A DNA stretch of 64,000 nt from Vigna angularis (Eukaryota; Streptophyta; Magnoliopsida; Fabales; Fabaceae): positions 9,085,001 through 9,149,000 of the forward strand of contig NC_068976.1 of the NCBI RefSeq assembly GCF_016808095.1. The letters are read 5' to 3'. This document shows, in pieces, positions 45,781 to 56,514 of this stretch. Each line of letters begins with the position of its first letter. Positions within the stretch are counted from its first letter, which is position 1. The translations under genes and the position numbers were made by a program. The notes under the pieces were generated by a model. That model was given only the letters and a program-made list of their open reading frames with translations, did not search any database and was not told where the DNA came from.

Positions 45781-46076
45781 TAAAAGGTTAATTATCAATT
45801 GAATTTTGAATTTTGAATTCAGATCTTGCAATTTCGATAAACGGGTATTTGTATCTGTACATGTTCACTCTCATAAGATTTAGTTTCTTCTGCTTCATTC
45901 ATTTTCAGATCTTCAAATTACTTTGATTGTTCATTTCATAATTTCTTCTCTCTAATAAAAAGGACAACTTTAAACCTTTTTTCGTTGTCATAATCCCTAT
46001 TACTTTACTAGGTATCATTGTTTTTTGATGTTCTTGTAGGATACATATCTCAGGGGTGATTTGATACATAATAAGA

Positions 46077-46328
46077 ATGATGAGTCGGTCTGCATTTTCT
46101 AAAATCGGGACTTTCCGACCTGGGAATTTAGGTCTGAATGCCATGGCCATGATTGGGAACGTTTGCTTCTCATTTTTTGTTATTGGGGTTTTGGTTTTCA
46201 CGATTATGACTGTCACTTATGAACCCGAGGATCCTCTATTTCACCCTTCAACCAAGATCACCACATTCAATCGAGACGATGAAGAAGATGATGAGTCGAG
46301 GAGTGATTGTCATGTCATAATCCTTTAA
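46077..46328 (+). pseudogene. Captured 5' fragment of a plant membrane-protein gene in element A
   Basis: The 83-codon frame starts MMSRSAFSKIGTFRPG, then NAMAMIGNVCFSFFVIGVLV begins a ~22-residue membrane helix. EPEDPLFHPSTKITTF and an acidic stretch follow. The layout fits the N-terminal signal anchor of a plant type II membrane protein. Its last residues (CHVIIL and stop) come from the right TIR, which starts at about 46312, so the native C-terminus is missing. Upstream, CTTGTAG at about 46034-46040 could be an intron acceptor in the original 5' UTR. The donor gene is not named. Confidence 0.6.
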
Positions 46329-46648
46329 TTTAAATAAAAATTTTACATAATTAAATAATGCACATCAGCATAAACACGTTATCATAGTTTAAAGCCGTCA
46401 GAGAAAACTTAACGGAGAGGGCTTATTTGGCTTAATTTTACAAGTATATAGACTTAATTGAGACAGTTAAACAAACAAGGACCCACTTGAGATTCACCAA
46501 CAAATATGAGGACTAACCGAGGGTTTAAACCAAAGCTAAACTATAAAAAAATGTAAAGTGTAAACAATTTAAAAATAAAAAACTTATATGGACTTTTTTT
46601 TTTGTTTTAGAAAAACAATATAATTATTATTATATTTGTTTAAATAAA

Positions 46649-48162
46649 GGTTTAAACCCTCGGATCGTCCTCTTATTTGTTGGGGAATCTCAAGTGGATC
46701 CTCGTTTTTGCAATTGTCTCAATTGGGTCCATATATTTGAAAAATTGAGACAATTAAGCCATGTCTGTTAAGTTTTCACAGACGAGTGAACAAGATGCTG
46801 ACGTGTTGCACGCTGATGTACAAGTGTTTTATTATGTGGAATTTTTTTTAAAATTAAGAGTTTTTGAAGTGGCAATTTATTCCTAATCGAACTAAGGAAT
46901 TTGTTTCCAGATATGGTAAGACTCCCTCCACCACCCACTCCACTCGGCTCATTCCCCCATGGACCTCGTCGTCAGTCGCTGGCCGCCGATCGCGGAGCTC
47001 TTATAGCCGATCTAGACGGTGTTGGTGATTGGTGATGGAGATGGTGGTTCTGTGATTCCCCATCTTTCTCGCATGTTCGGTTGAAGTAAGCGATAAAGGC
47101 GGTGATGGAAGAGGAGGGAGGGAAGACCGTTTCTTCGGTAGTTGAAGTGGGTTTAAGAGCTCCGTGTCTAAACCTGTTTAAGATGGTTCTTCATCTTATC
47201 ATTGTTGACGGTGTAGAAATCGGAGAGGATGAGATTGCTGGAAATTCCTGTGAGGATCCAGAGTCAGACCCTTACGGATGTTGATGTTGGTGTTGGGATT
47301 TTCCTCTTCCAGCTTTTTACGAAGCTTTGCACTTATTCCTAATGGGTTGATGATTCTTTGCACTCCCAGCTTTGTTGGTCGTGCAACTGCCACAACTCTG
47401 AAACTTGCTTCTGTTTCTTCCAAAAGATGTTCATGCCATTGAATTTTCCTACTTCCATCACCACAAAACTAAACCAAACTAAAGTAAACTTAACCAAACC
47501 AACAATGTTATACCAAGACCCTTTTCAACCTAACCCATCTTCCCTCTCTCTTTTCTTTTTTATCTCTATCTCTCTCTCTCTCCACACAACACTTTTGCCT
47601 TTTTGCTAATTGAGCTCCTTTTTACGCTTCTGTAATATAGTAACGAGAGTGGAAGCAAAATACAGAGAAGTAATTTATGTAATCCAAAGGTTCTTCCTTC
47701 GCGCAAGTAATAGTGGAGTTCTCTTCTTCCCCAATCGTATTGGTCTTGCTTCGTTTCGCAAGAGACGGCGTTGTTTTTCCTTTCTCTTTCTTGGGTTCTA
47801 GTGCGGTGGTCGCAGGGAAGAGGGGCTCGAGTCCGATGAACCAAGCGCAGCGTTCCCTTCGTGGAGATGTGTGTTTCAGTGGCGGCTCTCCTCTTATTCG
47901 TCACTTCCTCGACACCACTCTCCTAACTCAAAGCAAACAAAATCCCTAAATTTTAACATAAACCAATTAAATTTTGCCATGTCATAATCTATTAATTTAA
48001 ATAAAAATTTCACATAATCAAACAATACACATTAACATATTAACGGACATGGCTTAATTGACTCAAATTTTCAAATATATGGACCCAATTGAGACAGTTG
48101 CAAAAACGAGGACCTGCTTGAGATTCTTCAACAAATATGAGGACGATCCGAGGGTTTCAACC
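46649..48162. mobile_element. Mutator-like element B, sister of element A, Pack-MULE candidate
   Basis: It starts GGTTTAAACCCTCGG and ends CCGAGGGTTTCAACC, with TIRs closely related to those of element A (right TIR from about 47980, TGTCATAATC-type start). The flanks TTTAAATAAA and TCTAAATAAA match at 9 of 10 positions, consistent with an aged Mutator TSD. The ~1.0-kb interior differs from that of element A, includes a GC-richer 46920-47300 part, and has no transposase. Confidence 0.87.
46920..47945. pseudogene. Gene-like internal segment of element B
   Basis: A plus-strand frame at 47102-47284 and a minus-strand frame at 47423-47199 overlap a GC-richer region. The minus frame reads ASFRVVAVARPTKLGVQRI and ISAKLRKKLEEENPN. 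A second block (about 47700-47945) has a frame ending LIRHFLDTTLL. No family is recognised. The mix of GC-rich and pyrimidine-rich (47540-47590) stretches resembles pieces of host exons and a 5' UTR, possibly from more than one source. Confidence 0.35.
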
Positions 48163-48164
48163 TC

Positions 48165-48830
48165 TAAATAAACTATTATAATAATATAAAATATAGATGT
48201 ATTATAGAAATAAAAATCATGTAAAAAATAATTATACAATTATATTATTATATGATAATATAAATTAAAATATTTTTATATGTAAACCTTTTCTATATTA
48301 ATATATGCACTAGAAATGATTTTTTATGAAGGATAAAATGAACATATCATGACAGATGAACATATTATAAATTTAAAAAATCATTTTATATATAATATTT
48401 TAATAAATAAATAAGTGAAATGAATATTTTTTGTGATTAAAAGTTAAAAAATAAAATTTAAATTTTTGTATTGTATTTAAAAAATAATTAAAAGTTGGAT
48501 TAAAGAGTTTTGATTATTATTTTTAAAATATTATTCAGAATAGTTGTATTATTACTATTTTAGAAATTTCTAATTAATTTTTATATTTGAATTTTTTTAA
48601 TAAATTATTATGTGTATTCATTCTTTATCTTTATGATAATAATCATAATATATTAGTATTTTGGGATGATTATTTATTATGTGTTTTAGAAGTGCATTAA
48701 ATATTTTAAATTATGATATGTTATATGTTTTGTGATTGTAATTTACAATTGTTTTGAAATTATATTGATATATTGACTAAATTAAAATGTTATAATCTTT
48801 TTTCCTATTATGTAATATAGTTTCTTACAG
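48165..48830. other. Very AT-rich intergenic stretch
   Basis: No open frames of note and no element ends were recognised. Confidence 0.5.
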
Positions 48831-50240
48831 GTATGGAGGTTTCTTTATAGGTTTCGTTCCCTTGAGAGTGACGGAAATCATTCTGGGAGCTTGATGGAGA
48901 TGAGCTACAACTTAAGGTATGACTAGGAGGATGAAAAAAGAATAAGGACTCTACTCTTGGGAAGATGGTGTTCAAGTTTATTTTTTTCTTCTCTTAAGCT
49001 TTCTGAATATGTACATATGTTTTTCTTTAGGCCTTGTATTTTGGGCCAAGGACCTACCTATCTAGAGAGATTAGTAAATGTAGGCGATTTTGAAGATTTC
49101 ACTGCATCTATAGAGATCCAGAAAATACATGCTTATAGTCAAATGAAAACTCTTTGAGTCTACTTTCCAACAAAAAAACAATCAGCTCATTTGGAGTTTT
49201 GTGTAAGAAGTTGTTTTGTGTAAGAAGTTATGACTCAAACTGTCAGTAAATGTCAAAGTTGTCAAGATGTTGTCAATTGGGCTAGTTTTGGGCCTTGGAG
49301 AACTTTTGCGCCACATTTGGCTAACTTTGGACTTTAGGAGCGTCTTTGGCCTTGAAAGGAAAGAGATACATCTCCCTCATACGTTCTTCAAAGGGGGAGG
49401 CTCCCTTGAAAGGTTGGTGAAGAAAAAAGGCTCTCTCATGCACTCCCCTTAAACAAAGGAAGCTTCTAGGACCTTAGATAGTTCAATGACCTTCTTTCAA
49501 ATGCATTTACCTTTTTCTTGTCTAAAGGGTTCTCTTTCTGCTATGAAAGGAGAGCTCCTCCTCTTGTAAACTCATCTTGAAAATAAATATTAGTGAAACT
49601 TTGCCAAATTGTAATTTCACTTTCTTGAAGATCACTTAGGTTGTCTTCCACAAAGACTCTTCCTAAACCTTTACTTGTATGTTGGCCTAACCTTTCAAGA
49701 GCATTCCCTAAACCACTTTTCACATCACACTTACGTCATCAATCAAGTCTTCTGTGTGCTCAAGACAGGGAAAAGAGGAGCAAATCTATCATTTGCAACA
49801 ACAGGACCTTGCCCAGCAGAGGAAGCTGCTCGCATAGTGCCAACATGTCTAGAAGCTTCATGTGAGCATTGCTTTCAAACCTACGCTCAACAAAAGTCAT
49901 CTTGCGCTTAACGTTAGTGAGCTGCTTCAGTAACTTCACATTTTCTTTGTTGCACGTGTCACATATGTAAAGGTTGTGCTTCCATGTGGCTTGTAATCCT
50001 TGTATGATGGTTGATGTATGCTTGCACAAACCAGGGGGCTGAATATTCTATAAATCCAGTATCCCCATCCTTTGTAAGGGACTTCTGAGATGAGTTAGAA
50101 TTGAATCTTGTTGAAATCATTTCAGGCCTGTTCTTTTCTTAAGAGTCATCGAGAGAGAGTGTGAGAGTTTCCTCTAGCCTCTCTTCCTAGTTAGGCATCT
50201 GGTCCTAAGTCAAGCTACACCAATCCAGACCATACACACC
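48830..50240. other. Retroelement-like non-coding debris
   Basis: Short frames only. The style (pyrimidine-rich tracts, CTATAAATCC at about 50049, a transcript-like leader to 50240) resembles LTR or untranslated retroelement sequence. No paired LTR, primer site or protein motif was found. Confidence 0.3.
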
Positions 50241-50439
50241 ATATTCTATAAAGTTATTTTCTTTCGTTCCATTCACTTTAGCTTTCTCTTTTGTTTTTTT
50301 ACAACATTTATTTTATTTTACATGTTCCATTATACTCTTTTACATTTGTATATCATAGATTTTCAAACTCATTTTCCTTCTTAAGAAAATATAAAAAAAT
50401 GATAAAGTTATAAAATTAAAAAAAAATTGATTTTTTTTT

Positions 50440-51140
50440 GTATTTCTAAAGGTTTGACTATTCGTGTGATCGTGTGCATCATCCTAGTATTAAATACTCT
50501 TATTTCTAAATAATTAAATAATGTTTTAAAGGTAAGAGTACTCATGTGATCGTCAACATTGTCCTAATGCTTAATACCTTCATTTTTCTCAACCATGTTA
50601 AAATACAAAAAAAATATAAAATCTTCAAAAATAAAAAATATAGTCTTATCCATCACTTGAACTTTTATGTTTGTGTTACCATTCACATCATATAACATTT
50701 TTTTTAATAATTCCAGAAAATATATAAAATACTCAAAAATAAAAAATATCAATATTTTCAATGAAAAAGTGTCAGAAGTATGTTATCCCTGATTTTTCAT
50801 CGTGAATGGAGATACGTAAGAGGAAGGGTCGTCCTTGTCAAGTTCACTTTTCAAAAATTCAAAACAATCCATAATAATTTTCAAAAAAATACAAAGTACC
50901 ACATAACCGTGATTTCTCATTTCGAATGAGAATACATTGGAATAATGCCAATCCTTGTCAGATCCATAAAACAAAAAAAATGTTTTTGTTTCTTTATAGT
51001 GTTACTTTTTAGAAAATTAAACATTTTAAAAATCATATCAACTTTGTACAATTAATTAATTAAATGTATACTACCTTCGGGCAAACATAGTAGAGTGCTA
51101 AGACTTCTTATTTTATGATTTTCCTTAGTTTTTCTAGAAT
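50440..51140. repeat. Degenerate repeats, possible Tat/Ogre-type gypsy LTR
   Basis: Related blocks recur: TGTGATCG followed by a CCTA-containing segment at 50465 and 50545, and GATTTTTCATCGTGAATGG versus GATTTCTCATTTCGAATG at about 50789 and 50910. At 51147 TGGTGGCGAGTCTAAAAC resembles the TGGCGACTC primer site that follows gypsy Tat-lineage LTRs. That would place an LTR end near 51144, but the left end was not found. Confidence 0.4.
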
Positions 51141-51144
51141 AAAT

Positions 51145-51660
51145 TATGGTGGCGAGTCTAAAACTTCTTTTCAAACTTGTTTTGTTTTCGGTTCGCCGTC
51201 TCGTCACGATATTGGTTTCGACGCTTTGGTAGTCATTACTTCAACCTCAACCCTCTGTTTTATTCTTGCATTCTTCTCTCTCAAGGCGTCCATCTCCTCA
51301 ACACTTCTTTTCTTAAACTCGATGAACTTCTACTACATCTTTGTCTGGGCTTCTAAAATAGCGACTATGTCAGCCGAGGAGGGTCTTTCTTCTCCATCCA
51401 TTCTACTTCTCGCAGACACCATAGACGCTTTCTTCACAAAATACAAGTCAGCCCAACGGTGAACGCTAATTGTTCTTCCAGAGTCAAGTATGTTTGCAAA
51501 GATCTCCAAATACTCTCCAAACACTTCCAACCTTCAATCTCTATATACTCGTCCTCCTCCCTAGAGCTTATTCTCCTTAAGACAAAAATGGATTGTGCTT
51601 GTACAAGACACTCTGCTCAAGTTAGCCTCTCACGTCAACAAACAATAATTGCGTAATGAA
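51145..51660. other. Gag-leader-like sequence after the putative primer site
   Basis: A 115-codon plus-strand frame and a 65-codon minus-strand frame overlap, neither with a recognised domain. The higher GC content and position after a primer-site-like motif suggest a gypsy leader or gag scrap. Confidence 0.25.
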
Positions 51661-51664
51661 AACA

Positions 51665-53840
51665 TAATTAACATACCTCATGAAATGTGTTATTTATACT
51701 CACTGTTTATTTGCTTTTTCCTGGATGAGCTTGGGCCCATTGACTCAAATACTTGTTGACTTTTGAATCATTATAGTTAACCATGAACCATAGTAATTAA
51801 ATGTCTTATATGATGTTGTACTGGCCAAATAGGGATGAATCAAGTACATGTAGACTTAATAGTCTGAAAAGTACTCGTCCAAGAACAAGTTTTATACCGG
51901 TATGACCAAAAGGCACTCGATCATGGTACATAAAGTTACAAAACTAACTTGGAATTAGTTTTGTTAGTTTTTAGCTAGCTGTTATCAGTTGTCATACTCT
52001 CTGTTCAAGAGTTCAATCATATGGTTTAATTGCACGACGACTTATGCATTTTTCAGTCAATAGCTGATTGATAATTGATTATTCATGTCTATTATAGCAC
52101 GACAAGCCAAGAACATAGTGAAGAATTTGGGGGATTCACTTTTACAACTAATTCAAAGTAGTGGGATACACAGGATTAACTTTTCAGCACTTACGCACCC
52201 TTTGCTTTGTTAGTCGTTAGTTGGATTATCTAACTATGATTAAGTGCACACACCCTTTTTACAGAAACAAGAAAGGTGGCATAGCCATGTGGATTACATT
52301 CCGTAGACCTTCCCTTTCTCTAAGTTGCGTGGAGATCTTTCTTTTTTTCTTTTCTTCCTACCCTCTTTTTCTTTTATGAATGCAAAGATTCAGAACGATC
52401 ATTCTAGTGGATGCAGAACAGTGCATGCTTCACCTTCAGCTTGTCCTCTTTGCAATTGTTTATTTTTTGTTTTTGTATTGTTCTCTTGTGAAAACAAAAG
52501 TAAAGTTCATTTTACTTTTTTTCATGAGTATAACACAAATTATTTCTATAAAGTCGGTGTATGTGATAACGCTTGGTATGTGAACATGATGGAATAAGAA
52601 TGGCGTTGATAACAAAGGTTTTAGTATTTTAGAACAATTTTTCTTGGAGTAGTTTAAAGGCATATTTGTTTGTCTCCATGAAATGGAGTGAGTGGTAAAC
52701 AAGAAAAGGAGTACAAATATAATGGTTTTGGTTTCTTGGTCGCTTTGACAAAACACCCATTAATTGTAAATTATGATCCAATGCATAAAGGTGGAGGCTT
52801 TTTATTATGGAGGACACAATCTGATTTTGTAGGAAGATTGTACTAGATGGTAGTGATCATCACTTCATGAGAGAGGGAGAAAAATTCAAGAGGGTAAAAT
52901 GTTTTTCCAAAAGGAAACAATCTTACTCCTAAAGAAGAACCAAAGGTTATGAGATCAGTAACGTGTTCCCCCACCCCAATAATTGTAGAATAATATGATG
53001 CTTTGATTCTTAGCTTGGTGGTCTTGAACTTTCTCTTTTGACCTTGTCTCATATGTTGTCATTGCTTAATAAATTCAAATGAATACAGATTTTGGCTAAA
53101 ACTCATAATGTAATTTTCCTCTATTCTTTTTATGCTTACAACTGTAAAATCTAAAAGAACAATGACCCCACAGAAGCACACTGATTAGCCTGCACAATGA
53201 AACATACTCTTCAAGCTTTACCAATTCATAGTCAAACTCTTCACCTTTCATATTTTGTTTCCCACTTTTCTTCTTTCCAATTTAGCACAGACCATTCTCT
53301 TTTCATATTTTCAATCTTTTTCTTTACTTTCAAATCACCTACCAAACTGTTCAACATGCTTTATTTAATCAAAACTGTATCATCACTGAGAGAAACTTGA
53401 ACTTCACAAATTCCACAAAGCACTTTCTAAGCCTCTCTTCAGCACTCAATTGGTTTTTGTTGTTCAGGCTTGTATCCTACGTGCAGTATCAATAAGAAAT
53501 AATACAAGTTCTGGAGTATTAGTATCCTACGTGCAAAACTACCGCAACTACCAAAGAAAGCTAAAAATATACTTTCTACACAAAATTGTTTTAATTGCAA
53601 TGTAAATATATAATTCAATTGTTTTTTTTTTTAATTTCAAATCCTTAGAAGAACTTTAATTCACTTGTCATACTCGTCTGAAAATCACTCTGCAACAACT
53701 TAAAAAAGTCTTTGCACAAACTCTCATGAATAGAATTAAAGAATATATTGTTAATATAAGTTTGAACGGTAACAAAATCTTTGTTGCATTTTATGAATAA
53801 GGTTATATAAGCCTTGTCTCTTATAAAATCATTTTGTAAA
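51665..53840. other. Unassigned intergenic stretch
   Basis: Only frames shorter than 100 codons, without domains and mostly antisense pairs. AGTATCCTACGTGCA occurs at about 53473 and 53521, a short direct repeat. No gene is supported. Confidence 0.35.
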
Positions 53841-53849
53841 TGAAAATTG

Positions 53850-54480
53850 CTGTTGTAGAAATTCTAGCATTTTCTTTAAGATCATAACCATTTTAAGTTT
53901 ATAAACATATTTTATCTTAGGAGTCTTCAACATCAGGAGGTTATTTTACAAAGACTTCCTCTTCAATAAAATTGTTTAGAAAAGCAATTTTTTCATTAAT
54001 TGGATAAATTTATCAAATTCTTATCACTTTCAGTCTCGAAACCAAAGCAAAAGTTTCAATGAAGTAGATACCTTCTTTCTGAAGTCATGTTCTACCTATT
54101 TAGCTTTATTTCTTACTACACTATCTTCTTTATCTAGCTTGTTTTGTAAGACCCATTTTGTGTCTATCATACTTTGATTTGCAGATGGAGGAACTAACAC
54201 TCAAACATGGTTTTTGGTGAATTGGTTAAGTTCTTCCTCCATGGCTAGAATTTAGTCTTCATTATGTTCTTTGGTTGTATTCAAGGCATAAGGAAAAATA
54301 GGTCTCTATCTTTGAATGACAACCTAGTTCTAACAATTTCATTTTTCTTGCCAAGGATATGTTCTTAAGGATGAGAAGAATTTAACCTCCAGTCTCTTTA
54401 TTAAGTCTGACTTGTAGAATCTAGATTTAGATTAGATGATCCTTCTTCTTATGCTTATTTTTGAGTTTGCTGGTTTGATT
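53850..54480 (-). pseudogene. Copia reverse transcriptase fragment, degraded
   Basis: Minus-strand translation gives EEELNQFTKNHVWVL, SMIDTKWVLQNKLDKED and VVRNKAK, then frame-shifted matches to the GIDFDETFAPVARL region of copia RT. Only the first part of RT is present, with several stops. Sequence to its right may be the preceding linker. Confidence 0.75.
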
Positions 54481-54824
54481 GCCTTTAAGGGTCTTTGATG
54501 TATGCTAGATATTTGTCTATTAGTTTGATACTATTAGTGAAAAATTCAATAAAAGAGTTCGCACAAAGCATCATAACAATTATAAACACATTAAAGATAT
54601 CAACTTCAATCAACTATAGATACTAAAGAGCATTTCTGCTCCATCCACTTCAAGAGAATCTAAGTTTATTTACGTTTCAACTATCCAACAATATATGTCT
54701 ACCCTTATCAACTCCATTACAAACAACCCAAAAAAGTTATATTAGAACACTCAACAAATAACAACACAAAAACCAAATATGGCAACACTTCCAAAAAAAC
54801 AAATGCAATACAATCTTTGTATTT

Positions 54825-55275
54825 CATAATGTTCAATTCAAAATACAATTTTTGCATTTCGTATTGTACATTCTAAAATGCCTCAAGTTTGTACATTTCG
54901 AAACATCTCCAGATTGTATATTATGAAACATCTCCAAATTGTGTATATTTCAAATACGATAAAATTAGAATTTTAAAATGCAGAGGTATAGGAAGAACTT
55001 GTCCATGAAAAATGCATAATCCTGAATCCCCAAAATACAAATACAACATACAAAATTTATATTTTAGATTACACATCTAAAATATAAATTTTGAATTGTA
55101 TTTTCGATTATACATTTCATAATATAAATTTTATATTCTAAATTGCACATTCCGAAATAAAAAATTTGTATTTAGAATTAAAACATTCAAGAATACAAGT
55201 TTTGTGTTTAGAATTACATATTTCGAAATGCAAGTTTTGTATTCTAAATAATACATTTTAGAATAAAAAAAATAT
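54825..55275. repeat. Degenerate short-period, partly palindromic AT-rich repeat field
   Basis: Variants of ACATTTCGAAATRCAA and TTTGTATTCTAAATTA alternate every ~20-45 bp, in both orientations because ATTTCGAAAT is palindromic. About ten units are recognisable. No coding potential. Confidence 0.75.
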
Positions 55276-55279
55276 TATT

Positions 55280-56510
55280 ATTTAACAGTGTGAATTATAT
55301 CCATAATATCTTTATATTACACAGTAGTAAACCATTTTGTAAGAAATAGAACGGAAAGGAGTGCTACTACCTTAAATAAAACTTCATTTATAATGACATT
55401 CACCTTAGATTTTTAAATAACTTTTTAAACTTATTTATAAAAAAATAATCTTATATTTTAGAACTTTAATTTCTACAATTTTTATTTAAACTTTAATCAA
55501 TTTGATATTTTAATATAAAATAAGGAAAAGGAAGCACTTTAGTAAAACATACGATACAAGCCATTTACAACAAAATCTTCAACATGGTTTAAATTGAAGC
55601 TTTCCTAAGAATCCATCCATTATTAGTCTTTTGCTGACTTCTGTACCGAGTATGTGTAATTTGAAACACCAAACGACAAGTTATTACATAAACTGTTTGA
55701 TAAAAGTTGCATCACAAGCTATTTATAACACAATTCGAGTGAATTTTCTCGACTGCGTATTTAGCACAACACCAGCATAGCAAGGGATAAATTTCATCTA
55801 AATTGATTTCAAGTATTATTGATATAACTTAAATTGAACCTAGTTGAGACTTTAACGCTCTAAAATTAATCCCAAATAAACCTTACTTTAAAGATAAACT
55901 TAAAATAGTTTATATGCATCAGGAATTGTAATCAGATCACGGTTTACTTTATATTTAATCATCAGGGATTGCACCCTGTGCAAGGAGTATTATTAAATCC
56001 AGGATCTATTAATTATTTGTAACACTTTCAACTATTATTTGCTGTTAAATAAATTGATGCAGAATATGCTAGACATCTTACACAAAGCTGCAGTCATCAG
56101 TACCGAGGCTTGTTGGGGGTCTTGTAGCATGTTCCAGTAGACAAAAGTCACTGAATGTTTTTAACAAATTCTTAAAAAATGAATTATGTATAGGCTTTCA
56201 AATGCAATTGTCAAAATGGTCAATTCCTACATGATACATTGTTCTCACAAAAAAATATATTTGCCCTCGGGCCCTCAGCAAGGGCGATGGTAATCTAGCA
56301 GCTGACATTTTGCCATTGTAAGTAGCATTAGTTGTTTTGCAGACATCCAACGTTGTGTATCCCTTTTACTATGTGCATCTTACGACAAGAATGGCATGCA
56401 CGAAGAGGGGAACTGCAGAAACTAGATTCGGAAATATACCTGTAGGGCTTCTGGGTATACTGTACAGAGCTTCCCCTAAAATAGTACAGTAATGGACAGG
56501 ACTGGAGAGA
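55280..56510 (-). other. 3' flank of FTSH11
   Basis: No gene. The part next to 56515 (to about 56140) is probably the FTSH11 3' UTR on the minus strand. Confidence 0.4.
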
Positions 56511-56514
56511 TAAA

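Larger units (their letters stand above)
44684..46531. mobile_element. Mutator-like element A, Pack-MULE candidate
   Basis: It begins GGTTTAAACCCTCGG and ends with the reverse complement. The TIRs are about 220-260 bp and share TTTGTTGGNGAATCTCAAG, TGTCTCAATT and TGTAAAATT. The perfect 9-bp TSD AAAGCTAAA flanks it (44675-44683 and 46532-46540). The 1.3-kb interior is GC-richer than the flanks and holds gene-like pieces, including a membrane-anchor frame on the plus strand at 46077-46328. No transposase is present. Confidence 0.92.
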
